52,857 nucleotides of DNA from contig CAZMCH010000019.1 in assembly GCA_964564735.1 (NCBI GenBank), positions 1-52,857 on the forward strand, read 5' to 3'. This document shows, in pieces, positions 1 to 9,221 of this stretch (the first letter of the stretch is position 1; each line of letters starts with the position of its first letter). Made by a program: the position numbers and the translations under genes. The notes under the pieces were generated by a model. It saw only the letters and a program-made list of their open reading frames with translations. It made no database searches and had not been told where the DNA came from. Source of the stretch: CAZMCH01 sp964564735 (GTDB lineage: Bacteria; Poribacteria; DTPJ01).

Positions 1-2
1 CA

Positions 3-356
3 TCTGTCCTCAAACGCAAGGGTAAATTTTTACTAGATTATTGGAATCCTTATGCTTCTGCAAAACTTGATAATACAAAAAACTGGTGGTGGGTAAACGA
101 AAAAGTGCTTGTTCTTGCACATGCTCGGTTTGATTTTTTGACAGGCAGAATGCAGGATACAAGAATTGTAATAGACTTTAAAAATTGGACAATGCGTGAT
201 TCTGTCAGAGATATTAAGTTCTATACATTACCAGAACTTGAAAAAATGTTGAAATCTGCTGATATGAAAATATTGGACGTCTTTGGAGATATAGACTGCA
301 GGGCATACGAATCTAATTCAAGACGCCTTATTGTTTTATCTGAAAAATCAAAATGA
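3..356 (+). CDS. SAM-dependent methyltransferase, C-terminal part (5' end outside window)
   Basis: The reading frame is open from the first bases of the window, so this is the 3' end of a longer gene; no start codon is needed at 105. The visible 117 residues have the C-terminal half pattern of class I methyltransferases of the Methyltransf_11/25 type: a strand with LLDYWNP, a long insertion, then YTLPELEKMLKSADMKILDV, where such enzymes place the last helix before the final hairpin, ending in a basic RRLIVLSEK strand. The SAM-binding glycine motif lies upstream of the window, so substrate and class cannot be settled. The stop overlaps the start of the ABC exporter by four bases (ATGA), implying one transcript with translational coupling. 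Confidence 0.7.
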   Translation, partial: SVLKRKGKFLLDYWNPYASAKLDNTKNWWWVNEKVLVLAHARFDFLTGRMQDTRIVIDFKNWTMRDSVRDIKFYTLPELEKMLKSADMKILDVFGDIDCRAYESNSRRLIVLSEKSK

Positions 357-2200
357 ACTCATCAAAACGGCTTGCTAAATATATAATTCCATATAGCGGT
401 TCTATATTGATAGCTCTCCTATGCACTTTGTTTATTGCATTTTGTGAGATGGGCTATGTAAGTATGATTTCGGATACAATAGATGCAATCAATATAATCG
501 GCAATGGATTACCCGCAAAAATCACATTTTTCACGAAATTTGCAAAAGCACTTCATTTTACAAAAGACTCATCAGTTGTTGGTTTGGAAATTAAACTAGC
601 TGATTCAAATGATGCAATAAAGTTCATCACTTATGTTGCCCTTTCTATTCTGGCAGTGATAATGTTTAAGGGTTTTCTTTCATTTATCAATACTTATATT
701 ATGGCAAGGGTTGGTCAAAAACTAATACTCAATTTGAGACAAGAACTCTATAATAAACTCATTCATTTTCCATTGGGCTTCTTTAACGAAAAACGCACAG
801 GCGATATTATGTCTCGTGGAACAAATGATATGGCAATGCTTCAGTATTCTGTTAGTTCATTAGCAGACGCTATACAGGCATTAACAACTGTTATTGTTTT
901 TGTTGTAATGATGTTTGTTGTGAGTTGGCAATTAACGCTTTTGACTGCAATAGTTTTTCCACCTGCGATATTAGTTATAAATCGTTTTGGCAGGCGTATA
1001 AAAAAAGCAAGCACAAGAATACAAGACAAATTGGCGGATATTTCATCATACCTAGAAAGAACAATATCAGGTATAAAGATAATCAAAAGCTTTACAACAG
1101 AAGATTGGGAAAAACAAAGATTTAATCAAGAAAATAAAGCTAAATATATCGCTGCGATGAGGCGTGTCCGCCTTTCTGCATATCAAATGCCATTAATAGA
1201 AATCATTAGCGCATTTGGTATGGTAACAATTTTCTGGTTTGGATTTAGACAGGTTATCACTGGAACGCTATCACCCGGCTGGTTTATCGGCTTTATTGCT
1301 ATGGTTGGAATGGTCTATAAACCGATAAAGACAATAGGGACATTTAATTCATCATTTCAGCAGGCTTCTGCATCTGCAGAGAGAATCTTTGATATATTAG
1401 ACATAGAGACTGAGAATTATGAATCACCAAATGCAATTATATTGCCAAACATAGAAGGATATGTAGAATTTATCAATGTATCATTTTCTTATAATGGCAA
1501 GGAACCAATTCTCGATAATATTAATCTAAATGTAAATGTAGGGGAATCAATAGCTCTTGTTGGTCCCAGTGGTGCAGGTAAAACAACCCTTGTAAACCTT
1601 TTAATGAGATTTTACGATATAAAAAGTGGTGAAATTAAAATAGATGGATTTCCACTAAATAAAATAGCTCTAAAATCTTTGCGAAGTCAGGTCGGTCTTG
1701 TTCCACAAGAAACCATACTTTTCGGAGGGACAGCAAGGGAAAATATTGCTTATGGACGCTTTGATGCAAGTGATGATGAGATTATTCAATCCGCCAAAAG
1801 CGCAAATATTCATGATTTCATTATGCAGTTACCAAATGGTTATGATACGCCTATTGGTGAACATGGGATGCAGTTATCAGGCGGGCAAAGACAGCGTATC
1901 GCTATTGCAAGGGCAATATTAAAAGACCCAAGAATATTGATTTTAGACGAGGCAACATCATCACTTGATACAGAATCGGAGATATTAGTTCAGGATGCAC
2001 TTACCAATCTAATGAAAGGACGAACAACCTTTATTATTGCCCATCGCCTTTCTACAATTATGAATGCGGATAGGATAATCGTCTTGGATAAAGGCAAGAT
2101 TGCTGAGTCTGGTTCTCATACGCAATTATTAAATAAAGAAGGCTTATATCGCAAACTATGTAATGCACAATTTCGCATAAATGGTGCTAATTCTTTCTAA
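353..2200 (+). CDS. ABC exporter, fused permease and ATPase (MsbA/lipid flippase-like)
   Basis: A 615-residue half-transporter, the usual size for the MsbA/MDR subfamily. The N-terminal 330 residues form a six-helix transmembrane domain and the C-terminal 240 the nucleotide-binding domain. Seen directly: Walker A GPSGAGKTTL near residue 403, Q-loop VGLVPQETILF, signature LSGGQRQRIAIARAIL near 507, Walker B ILILDEATSSLD, and the H-loop IIAHRLST. Coupling helices carry the family-typical FFNEKRTGDIMSR. It would work as a homodimer in the inner membrane, exporting a lipid, peptide or drug. The four-base overlap with the methyltransferase suggests the substrate is linked to that modification, for example a glycolipid. 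MsbA itself is possible but cannot be distinguished from other type IV exporters here. Confidence 0.9.
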   Translation: MNSSKRLAKYIIPYSGSILIALLCTLFIAFCEMGYVSMISDTIDAINIIGNGLPAKITFFTKFAKALHFTKDSSVVGLEIKLADSNDAIKFITYVALSILAVIMFKGFLSFINTYIMARVGQKLILNLRQELYNKLIHFPLGFFNEKRTGDIMSRGTNDMAMLQYSVSSLADAIQALTTVIVFVVMMFVVSWQLTLLTAIVFPPAILVINRFGRRIKKASTRIQDKLADISSYLERTISGIKIIKSFTTEDWEKQRFNQENKAKYIAAMRRVRLSAYQMPLIEIISAFGMVTIFWFGFRQVITGTLSPGWFIGFIAMVGMVYKPIKTIGTFNSSFQQASASAERIFDILDIETENYESPNAIILPNIEGYVEFINVSFSYNGKEPILDNINLNVNVGESIALVGPSGAGKTTLVNLLMRFYDIKSGEIKIDGFPLNKIALKSLRSQVGLVPQETILFGGTARENIAYGRFDASDDEIIQSAKSANIHDFIMQLPNGYDTPIGEHGMQLSGGQRQRIAIARAILKDPRILILDEATSSLDTESEILVQDALTNLMKGRTTFIIAHRLSTIMNADRIIVLDKGKIAESGSHTQLLNKEGLYRKLCNAQFRINGANSF

Positions 2201-2224
2201 AAACAAAATTGCTAAATAATTCCC

Positions 2225-2254
2225 TTGACATAATATATTCAATAGTTGTATTAT
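2225..2254 (+). promoter_or_regulatory. sigma70-type promoter for the cohesin/dockerin gene
   Basis: TTGACA at 2225-2230 and TATTAT at 2249-2254 are separated by 18 bases, and the predicted transcript would start about 40 bases before the ATG at 2301. It lies after the ABC exporter stop, so the secreted protein is probably transcribed separately. Confidence 0.6.
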
Positions 2255-2300
2255 ACTTTTGGGGCAATTATATTATATGATATTATAGATGGAGGAAAAA

Positions 2301-3779
2301 ATGAAATTCCGATTATTACTATTATTTATATCTTGTTTTTTGCTTTTATTTTCCTTTTTTGCACATTCAGCAATTGTTTATGTATCACCAGAATCCATAG
2401 ATAGCCCACCAAAAGGCGAGATAGCCGAATTCAACATTAATGTTAAGGATGTTAAAGATTTATCAGCATATCAAATTGCAATTTCATTTGATAAGGCAAT
2501 GATAAAGTTAACATCTATACAGGAAGGTAATTTTCTTAAAACGGGATTTGGAAATAATCCAGCGATAGATGGAACAGTCCCGTTTGTTACACTAGATAAT
2601 ACAACTCCTCCAAACTCTATGCCACTAAGCAGTATTACAGCTAATACTTATGCCAGTATTAACTCTATTGGTAAATTAATAATTGCCAATTCAAGATATA
2701 CTATAAATGAGCTAAAAGGTGTTGATGGCGAAGGAACTCTTATTAGTCTGAAATTTGAGGTAATAGAGCCAAAGGCAAGTAAGATAATGCTAAATGCTCC
2801 ATTTGACGATCCTAATTTAATCTTAGTAAACTCAAAATTAATCACAATTGATACTCAACTTGCAGGTGCAACAATAAATGAAACTCAGACATGCCTAAAA
2901 GGCGATGTTGATGGAAATGGGGTTATAAATTCTAGGGATGCACTAATTGCACTACAAATATCAGCACAACTTATTGTGCCAAACGCCCAACAATTATGCG
3001 CAGGGGATATAAACGAAGATGGTAGCGTTATGGCAAATGATGCTATAAGAATACTTAGGAAATCAGTCGGTCTGGAAGCCCCGATAAAAGAAGCTAATAA
3101 TAATGCAATTGCATTGGTTCGTCTTGGCGAAGTCTATGGCAATGCTGGTAATGATGCAAATGTTCCATTATATATATCGCAATCTGATATGATCGCTGGT
3201 GGCGATATTTCTATTAACTATGATCCTAATGTTCTAAGGGCAGTTGAAGTTATTGCTGATAAAGATATGTTTATGGTTTCTAACATATCAAAAGCAGGCA
3301 CAATAAAAATATCCTTTGCTGATACGATTGATAATAATAAGCCTGTTGCAGAGATAAAATTCAAAGCAATATCTGATAGTAAATCATCATTAACATTACA
3401 AAATGTAACGCTTTATAGAAACGATCTATCATTAATCAATACAAAGTTACAAAATGGCTTCTTTATCTCTTGGGCAATGCCTGCCAAAGATAATGCCCTT
3501 ATGCAAAATTTCCCCAATCCATTTAATCCAGAGACTTGGATCCCATTCCAATTAAAGCAGGACAGCGATGTTTCTATTAAAATATATTCCGCAATGGGTG
3601 AATTAATAAGAGAACTTGATCTTGGAAACAAACCAGCAGGAATGTATATAAGCCAAGATAGAGCAGGATATTGGGATGGCAAAGATAAATTTGGTTCTCC
3701 CGTTGCTAGTGGTGTATATTTCTATTCAATAAAGACAAAAGACTTTTCTGATGTGAAAAAATTGATCGTGTTAAAATAG
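2301..3779 (+). CDS. secreted cohesin-dockerin-cohesin protein with FlgD-like C-terminal sorting module
   Basis: The start at 2301 is chosen because GGAGG sits at 2291-2295, five bases upstream; an ATG at 2289 overlaps that site. The 492-residue product begins with a signal peptide (MKFRLLLLF to AHSA). Next come a cohesin-like beta-sandwich (about residues 25-190, with VYVSPESI and LSAYQIAISFD), a type I dockerin pair with two calcium loops (GDVDGNGVINSRDAL and GDINEDGSVMANDAI, about 200-260), a second cohesin-like domain (about 265-385), and a C-terminal module starting at FPNPFNPETWIPFQL and ending in GVYFYSIKT. That last module resembles FlgD_ig/Por-type sorting domains and is typical of Poribacteria-like genomes. 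The likely role is cell-surface or extracellular scaffolding, with no catalytic domain seen. Having cohesins and a dockerin in one chain could allow self-association. Confidence 0.85.
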   Translation: MKFRLLLLFISCFLLLFSFFAHSAIVYVSPESIDSPPKGEIAEFNINVKDVKDLSAYQIAISFDKAMIKLTSIQEGNFLKTGFGNNPAIDGTVPFVTLDNTTPPNSMPLSSITANTYASINSIGKLIIANSRYTINELKGVDGEGTLISLKFEVIEPKASKIMLNAPFDDPNLILVNSKLITIDTQLAGATINETQTCLKGDVDGNGVINSRDALIALQISAQLIVPNAQQLCAGDINEDGSVMANDAIRILRKSVGLEAPIKEANNNAIALVRLGEVYGNAGNDANVPLYISQSDMIAGGDISINYDPNVLRAVEVIADKDMFMVSNISKAGTIKISFADTIDNNKPVAEIKFKAISDSKSSLTLQNVTLYRNDLSLINTKLQNGFFISWAMPAKDNALMQNFPNPFNPETWIPFQLKQDSDVSIKIYSAMGELIRELDLGNKPAGMYISQDRAGYWDGKDKFGSPVASGVYFYSIKTKDFSDVKKLIVLK

Positions 3780-3804
3780 ATAATATAAATATTATTGATC
3801 ATAA

Positions 3805-3846
3805 AAAGGGCGAAGTGTTAGCAAATTTGCGGATACTTCGCCCTTT
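3805..3846 (+). terminator. hairpin terminator after the cohesin/dockerin gene
   Basis: A perfect 12-base-pair stem (AAAGGGCGAAGT at 3805-3816 with ACTTCGCCCTTT at 3835-3846) closes an 18-base loop that contains its own GCAAATTTGC palindrome. The T-tract after it is short, so termination strength is uncertain. It separates the secreted protein from the SGNH hydrolase. Confidence 0.65.
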
Positions 3847-3876
3847 ATTACATAATCAACTGTTTGGAGTATACAG

Positions 3877-4545
3877 ATGAAAGAAATAAAGATCGTTGCA
3901 CTTGGGGACTCAATTACAAATGGCGCAGGCATAGGTGATGTCAATGAGCAAGATACTTTTCGTTATTTGTTACAGTCAGATTTGAGTAAAATAGCAAAGA
4001 TGAACATTAAAGTATTTAATGCAGGCGTCAATGGTGATATAACAACAACAGCAATCCTTCGTCTTGAAAGAGATGTTTTTCAGTATAAACCCGATTATGT
4101 AACAGTTATGTTTGGTGTTAATGATGCGGGTTATTATCGCCCAGCAACAGATTCAATGGCAGATACACCAAGAGTTTCTGCAAAGGATTTTAGATCAAAT
4201 CTGGAAATCATCATTAAAGCAATTCAAGATAACAATGCAATACCCGTATTAGTTACCCCAATACCAATGAATAAATTTTATGCTCATAAAGATTTCCCTG
4301 CATATATAGAAAATGGTTTGAATTATATTGTAGATGAATATTCACAGATAATAAGAGATATATGCAATGAAAGACAACTTCATCTAATTGACGTTAATAT
4401 GGTTTTCAATAATGATCCAGATACAGTGAACCTAATACCTGATGGTATACATCCAAATAAATGCGGTCATCGCTTTATTGCTGATCTATATATCGCTGAA
4501 TTTGTCAAAATATTGAATGAATATATGAGTGAAATTGGAAAATAG
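3877..4545 (+). CDS. SGNH/GDSL-family hydrolase (esterase/lipase)
   Basis: A 222-residue protein of the usual single-domain SGNH length. Block I is GDSITNG (catalytic Ser about residue 12), block II has Gly in NAGVNGD, block III is GVNDAG (Asn), and block V is DGIHPN with catalytic Asp and His. All four consensus residues are present, so an active ester hydrolase is expected. There is no signal peptide, implying a cytoplasmic enzyme, perhaps a deacetylase of a sugar or lipid. It is followed four bases later by a DUF502 membrane protein, so the two are probably cotranscribed. The substrate cannot be read from the sequence. Confidence 0.88.
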   Translation: MKEIKIVALGDSITNGAGIGDVNEQDTFRYLLQSDLSKIAKMNIKVFNAGVNGDITTTAILRLERDVFQYKPDYVTVMFGVNDAGYYRPATDSMADTPRVSAKDFRSNLEIIIKAIQDNNAIPVLVTPIPMNKFYAHKDFPAYIENGLNYIVDEYSQIIRDICNERQLHLIDVNMVFNNDPDTVNLIPDGIHPNKCGHRFIADLYIAEFVKILNEYMSEIGK

Positions 4546-4548
4546 ACG

Positions 4549-5205
4549 ATGAACAGTAAAATAATTCATAATATTAGAAAGAATATAATAGCTGGTCTAT
4601 TCTTTTTATTACCAATAGCAATTACTTATCTTGTATTAGAATTTCTATTTAGAACTATTGATAGTATTATACAACCAGTTATTGAGCCAATATTCAATCA
4701 AATTAGACCCGGACTTGGCAGAAGAATCCCGCCGGGAGTAGGCATTATCATACTTGCAATCTTTATATATTTTGCCGGATTATTGGGTTCAAATATGCTT
4801 GGAAAATGGATCGGAAGACGAGTTCATTCCATATTTCTTAAAATGCCATTAGTTGGTTTGATTTATTCAACGGTTAAGCAACTTATAGGCTCTTTTTCTG
4901 GTGAAGGTGCAACTGGATTTAAGCGGGTTGTGATGATTGAATATCCAAAGGAAAACTGCTGGGCAATAGGTTTTCTTACCAATATATTTAACGACGAAAA
5001 TAATATACCTATGGCTACTATATACTTGCCGACATCGCCTGCCCCCAATACAGGATGGGTTTTATTTGTTCCAATACATGACGTCTATGATACCAACCTT
5101 AATATTCAAGAAGCTTTACGCATTGTTGTTTCTGGCGGAACAGTCAAGCCTGATATGATAAAAAAACAGCCAATTTCGGAGTCAAATATAAACGAACTAA
5201 AATAG
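4549..5205 (+). CDS. DUF502 family inner-membrane protein
   Basis: 218 residues with two strongly hydrophobic segments (about 13-37, GLFFLLPIAITYLVLEFLF, and about 64-82, VGIIILAIFIYFAGLLG), then a soluble C-terminal half. The arrangement of LLPIAITY, FRTID, the Pro-Gly-rich loop before the second helix, the sequence PLVGLIYSTVKQL and the TSPAPNTGWVLFVP motif matches DUF502 proteins (PF04367). Their function is unknown, though plant relatives (COV/LCV) affect vascular patterning. It starts four bases after the SGNH hydrolase stop, which suggests a two-gene transcript. Confidence 0.85.
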   Translation: MNSKIIHNIRKNIIAGLFFLLPIAITYLVLEFLFRTIDSIIQPVIEPIFNQIRPGLGRRIPPGVGIIILAIFIYFAGLLGSNMLGKWIGRRVHSIFLKMPLVGLIYSTVKQLIGSFSGEGATGFKRVVMIEYPKENCWAIGFLTNIFNDENNIPMATIYLPTSPAPNTGWVLFVPIHDVYDTNLNIQEALRIVVSGGTVKPDMIKKQPISESNINELK

Positions 5206-5217
5206 TTCTTATGCGAA

Positions 5218-5249
5218 TCAATATTTTTATATATCAATATTTTTATATA
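5218..5249. repeat. 16-bp direct tandem repeat (two copies)
   Basis: The unit TCAATATTTTTATATA occurs at 5218-5233 and again at 5234-5249. It lies just after the DUF502 stop in an otherwise featureless 280-base AT-rich spacer, in which I see no other gene. Confidence 0.7.
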
Positions 5250-5486
5250 ATGATTAAATAAGCCCTTTATGATATAGTGACAAATCTATGACACCATGAC
5301 AGACAAAATCTTGACACTAATACAAAATATTTATTGCTAGACAAATTGATTTCTTTTTTATATCATAATGGCAAATGGTATTGAAAACTTTTTCACAGTA
5401 TTGAAAATATGATCAGCTATATTATTTTTATATATAAAAGGTTTACAAGAAAAAAATTCTAATTTATCCTTATGGAGGGCAATAAA

Positions 5487-5987
5487 ATGCTAAGAGATTC
5501 CGTCCTAGAACAGCTCGATAAAGAATTACAAAAGCTAAGATCCGAGCAAAACCGAATTCTTGAACAAATAAAGGCTCTTGAAGAGAGAAGAGAGTGGGAA
5601 GAGCAGAAAGTAAAGCTAGAAGCTGAATTGAGAGAAACATTTACAGAATTGCTAAAAATTAATTGGCAAACCATACCAAAGTTTCTTAATGAAAGCTATG
5701 CACGCCTAAGAGGAATGGCTAGTGAATATGATGAATTAAGATTAAAGGAAATGGAACTAATAGAAAAATTTAATGGCTTAAAGAAGGAACTTGCGATAAA
5801 TGATACTGAAATTGCCAAGATTCGTGGTGAAATACACAAAACAATTGGTGACCCAGTAGAACTCATCCTTGAGATAAAAAGATTGTTTCAATTCTTTGAT
5901 GAAAATGATATTACTTGGATTCAAAACGAAGACAGCATATTCAGGTTCCTTGATGTAAAAAGAGAAGTCCTTCAGCTTAAATGGTAA
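5487..5987 (+). CDS. coiled-coil protein of unknown function
   Basis: The start at 5487 is preferred because GGAGG at 5474-5478 is eight bases upstream; the ATG at 5472 overlaps that site. The 166-residue product is almost wholly charged and helical: heptad-like stretches run from residue 1 to about 50 (QLDKELQKLRSEQNRILEQI) and again about 75-120. Two short conserved-looking islands break the helices (LLKINWQTIPKFL and FFDENDITWI). There is no signal peptide, membrane helix or catalytic motif. I do not recognise the family. It is convergent with glnK, and a long palindrome lies between them. Confidence 0.65.
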   Translation: MLRDSVLEQLDKELQKLRSEQNRILEQIKALEERREWEEQKVKLEAELRETFTELLKINWQTIPKFLNESYARLRGMASEYDELRLKEMELIEKFNGLKKELAINDTEIAKIRGEIHKTIGDPVELILEIKRLFQFFDENDITWIQNEDSIFRFLDVKREVLQLKW

Positions 5988-5993
5988 TTAAAG

Positions 5994-6095
5994 TAATATG
6001 GGTTAATAGTTTTAATCTGTTATTGAAAACAAGATTTATCAGATTTCGCCATAATAAATCCCATGACGACAAGCAAAAACTATGAACCCATATTA
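5994..6095. repeat. palindromic element between convergent genes (20-bp inverted repeat)
   Basis: TAATATGGGTTAATAGTTTT at 5994-6013 matches the reverse complement of 6076-6095 at 19 of 20 positions. The 62-base interior contains a smaller inverted pair (AATCTG/CAGATT). The element fills the gap between the coiled-coil gene and glnK. It could be a MITE-like element or a bidirectional terminator; there is no strong T-tract. Confidence 0.7.
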
Positions 6096-6108
6096 TCAAG
6101 CCAGATTG

Positions 6109-6447
6109 CTATATGGCATTATCTCCGTTATCGCCTGTCCTGATTCTGACTGCATCCATAACATCATAGATGAATATTTTTCCATCTCCAATGTTACCTG
6201 TTTTTGCCTCTCTTACTATTGCATTTAAAATTCTAGGAAGATCATTATCAACAATTACTATTTCCAATTTTATTTTTGGTAAAAAGTCAACTTTATATGT
6301 TCGTCCTCGCCATATTTGCTCAACGCCTCTCTGCTTTCCATGACCTTTCACTTCTGTTATAGTCATACCCGGATAGCCAAGTTCGTCTAAAGCTCTTTTT
6401 ACACCATTTAGGCTTTCTGGACGTATTATAGCCTCAATTTTTTTCAT
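6109..6447 (-). CDS. glnK: PII nitrogen-regulatory protein
   Basis: 112 residues, the standard PII length. It begins MKKIEAIIRPESL and keeps the first signature, with TVEVKG-like ITEVKGHGKQRG, a T-loop with Tyr51 in RGRTYKVDFLPK (the residue uridylylated in proteobacteria), the B-loop TGNIGDGKIF, and the C-loop RIRTGDNGDNAI. PII trimers sense 2-oxoglutarate and ATP/ADP and block AmtB when nitrogen is plentiful. It follows amtB by 24 bases, the conserved amtB-glnK linkage, so glnK rather than glnB is the better name. Confidence 0.95.
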   Translation of the reverse strand: MKKIEAIIRPESLNGVKRALDELGYPGMTITEVKGHGKQRGVEQIWRGRTYKVDFLPKIKLEIVIVDNDLPRILNAIVREAKTGNIGDGKIFIYDVMDAVRIRTGDNGDNAI

Positions 6448-6471
6448 GCTATTATTCCTCCCAAACTCATG

Positions 6472-7803
6472 TCAAACATCAATAGCTCCTTCAACATCAT
6501 CACCGACATAAGCTCTTTCTCCATGAAGGCTTCTATCAAGACCTTTATCTTCTTCTTCTGGACTCACCCTTAATTTTACAAAGATATTTATGAATTTTAG
6601 GAGTAGATATGAGCCAACAAAGGTAAATGCGGCAACAACCACAACAGCCAATAATTGTATAAGAACCAATTTTGAGTTACCAAAAACTAATCCATCAGGA
6701 CCTGACGAATTAACTGCTACTGATGCAAATATTCCAGTTGCTATTGATCCCCAAATTCCACTAATTCCATGACACGCAAAAACATCCAAAGAATCATCAA
6801 GGGTAGTTCTACTTGCTCTCCAATTAGCCATAAGGTTTGATACAATACCTGCAATTAAGCCAATAATAATAGCAGAAATGACACCCACATATCCTGATGC
6901 AGGGGTAATTGCTACCAATCCACAGACAGCACCAATTGACAAGCCAACTGTTGTTGGTTTTCCTCTTAGTATCCAGTCAAGAGCCATCCAGCTTATTGCA
7001 GCAGATGCAGCAGAAATATTAGTAACGACAAGGGCAGAAACTGCAAGTCCATTTGCAGCTAAGGCACTACCTCCGTTGAATCCAAACCACCCAAACCAAA
7101 GTAACGCAGCACCAAGAACAACAAGAGGAATATTATTTGGTGAAAATTCACTAACGGTAGCGTCTTTTCTTCTACCTACTACCAATGCTGCTACCAATGC
7201 AGATATACCTGCAGTTATATGAACAACTGTTCCACCAGCAAAGTCAATTGCACCAAGTTTTCTCAACCATCCATCCATGTTCCAAACCCAGTGTGCAACC
7301 GGAGAATAAATCAAAGTTGTCCAAAGTATGATAAATATAAGTAATGGCTTAAATCTTATTCTCTCTGCGATAGCACCTACTATTAATGCAGGTGTAATTG
7401 CAGCAAATTTAAGTTGAAAGAAATATAGCAAAAGAGATGGAATTGTTGGGGCATAATCAATATCTGGTTCTGGACCGACTCCCGATAAAGCAAATGAAGA
7501 AAAATCACCAATTATGCCCTTGAAACTTTTACCAAACACAAGACTATATCCCCATAAAGTCCATACAATACTAACTATCGCAAAAATTACAACAGTTTGA
7601 AATAATGTTGCAACAAGGTTCTTTCTTCTAACAAGCCCCGCATAGAAAAATCCAACAGCGGGTGTCATCAACATAACGAGGGCAGATGCCATCGCTACAA
7701 ATGATATATCGCCTGTATCTATTCCTTCTGCGTTTGCGATTGGTATTGATACTAAAAGCATTATAAGCAAAGCATAGGATAAAAAGAGCAATTTTCTCAT
7801 CAT
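6472..7803 (-). CDS. amtB: ammonium transporter, Amt family, with signal peptide
   Basis: 443 residues: a cleavable-type signal sequence (about 1-25, ending IANAEG) and eleven membrane helices. The twin pore histidines are visible in GGTVVHITAGIS and DVFACHGISGIWG, equivalent to E. coli His168 and His318. The N-terminal VMLMTPAVGFFYAGLVRRKN is the family signature. It would form trimeric ammonium channels gated by the GlnK encoded next. It is placed between glnA and glnK on one strand; the 86-base gap from glnA and 24-base gap to glnK are compatible with a single nitrogen-assimilation operon. Confidence 0.95.
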   Translation of the reverse strand: MMRKLLFLSYALLIMLLVSIPIANAEGIDTGDISFVAMASALVMLMTPAVGFFYAGLVRRKNLVATLFQTVVIFAIVSIVWTLWGYSLVFGKSFKGIIGDFSSFALSGVGPEPDIDYAPTIPSLLLYFFQLKFAAITPALIVGAIAERIRFKPLLIFIILWTTLIYSPVAHWVWNMDGWLRKLGAIDFAGGTVVHITAGISALVAALVVGRRKDATVSEFSPNNIPLVVLGAALLWFGWFGFNGGSALAANGLAVSALVVTNISAASAAISWMALDWILRGKPTTVGLSIGAVCGLVAITPASGYVGVISAIIIGLIAGIVSNLMANWRASRTTLDDSLDVFACHGISGIWGSIATGIFASVAVNSSGPDGLVFGNSKLVLIQLLAVVVVAAFTFVGSYLLLKFINIFVKLRVSPEEEDKGLDRSLHGERAYVGDDVEGAIDV

Positions 7804-7889
7804 TTTAACCTCATCTTTTAATATAGAAAATACTGAATGCTTGCAAATGCAAACATCCAGTATAATCCAAAATTACCCAAGCTTTATAA

Positions 7890-9221
7890 TTAGAGTATGG
7901 GCAAATATTCGTCTATTTCATAACCCGTTATTCTGATACGGTATCTATCCCATTCTATTTTCTTGTTTTCGATCAGTTTTTCAAATATATGCTCACCAAG
8001 AGCCTTTTTAACAAGTTCGCTATTCTCTGCAATTGTTATTGCTTCATGCAAACTTGCAGGAAGTGTATTAATACCAGCTTTTTTGCGTTCTGCCTCACTC
8101 ATCTCATATAGATTCACTTCTGCTGGCTCTCTTAACTCATAGCCCTTCTCTATACCTTCCATACCGGCTGCAAGCATGACCGCAAAAGCAAGATATGGGT
8201 TACAGGATGGGTCAGGTGAACGATACTCAATTCTTGTTGCTTTTTCACGTCCCGGCTTATACATCGGAACTCTGACTAGATTCGATCTATTTCTTTGCGC
8301 CCATGAAACATAGACAGGCGCTTCATATCCCGGCACTAATCTCTTATATGAGTTAACCCATTGGTTTGTAACAAGAGTTATTTCGGGTGCATGTTTCAAA
8401 ATTCCTGCTATATATTGTTTTGCTGTTGTTGATAGATTATATTTTCCAGCAGGATCGAAAAATGCGTTTTTATCACCCTTAAATAATGATTGATGAACGT
8501 GCATCCCACTACCATTTTCACCAAATATTGGTTTTGGCATAAATGTCGCATAAACGCCGTTTTTCAATGCAATTTCTTTTACAACGAGTCTATATGTCAT
8601 AACATTATCAGCCATTGTAAGAGCATCTGTATATCTCATATCAATTTCATGCTGGCTAGGCGCAACTTCATGATGGCTATATTCAACACCGATACCCATT
8701 TGATCAAGCACCAAAACGGTTTCTCTGCGAAGGTCGCTTGCAACATCAGAAGGAATAAGGTCAAAATATCCCCCTTTGTCGAGAACTTCTGTTCCTTTGT
8801 CATCTTTGAAGTAGAAATATTCAAGCTCTGGACCAACATAATAGGTATATCCCTTTTCACTAGCTTTCTTTAGCATGTCCTTCAAGGCTCTACGTGGATC
8901 ACCTTTATATGGTGTTCCATCTGGCTCAATAATATCGCAAAACATTCTTGCTACTGCGCTATGTTCTCTTGGTCTCCAGGGGAGTAGCTGGAATGTATTT
9001 GGATCGGGCATGGCAACCATATCACTTTCATCAATTCTAGCAAATCCCTCGATTGATGAACCATCAAATCCCATTCCTTCGTCAAGTGCGCCTTCTAATT
9101 CTTCCACAGTAATGGCAAAGCTCTTCAAAAATCCCAATATATCTGTAAACCATAGCCTGATGAATTTAACATCATGCTTTTTGACCATCTCAAGGACATA
9201 TTGTTTATCTTTTTTCTCCAT
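7890..9221 (-). CDS. glnA: glutamine synthetase type I (first copy)
   Basis: 443 residues, the length of the GSI-alpha subtype. Motifs include MGFDGSSIEGFARIDESDM in the N-terminal beta-grasp domain, the catalytic PKPIFGENGSGMHVHQS, the ATP-site residues in NQWVNSYKRLVPGYEAPVY, and RIEYRSPDPSCNPYLAFA. It joins ammonia to glutamate using ATP, forming a dodecamer. The adenylylation region reads NLYEMSEAERKKAG rather than the beta-subtype form, so adenylyl control is unlikely. It is upstream of amtB and glnK. A closely similar second copy lies at 12381-13712. Confidence 0.96.
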   Translation of the reverse strand: MEKKDKQYVLEMVKKHDVKFIRLWFTDILGFLKSFAITVEELEGALDEGMGFDGSSIEGFARIDESDMVAMPDPNTFQLLPWRPREHSAVARMFCDIIEPDGTPYKGDPRRALKDMLKKASEKGYTYYVGPELEYFYFKDDKGTEVLDKGGYFDLIPSDVASDLRRETVLVLDQMGIGVEYSHHEVAPSQHEIDMRYTDALTMADNVMTYRLVVKEIALKNGVYATFMPKPIFGENGSGMHVHQSLFKGDKNAFFDPAGKYNLSTTAKQYIAGILKHAPEITLVTNQWVNSYKRLVPGYEAPVYVSWAQRNRSNLVRVPMYKPGREKATRIEYRSPDPSCNPYLAFAVMLAAGMEGIEKGYELREPAEVNLYEMSEAERKKAGINTLPASLHEAITIAENSELVKKALGEHIFEKLIENKKIEWDRYRIRITGYEIDEYLPIL

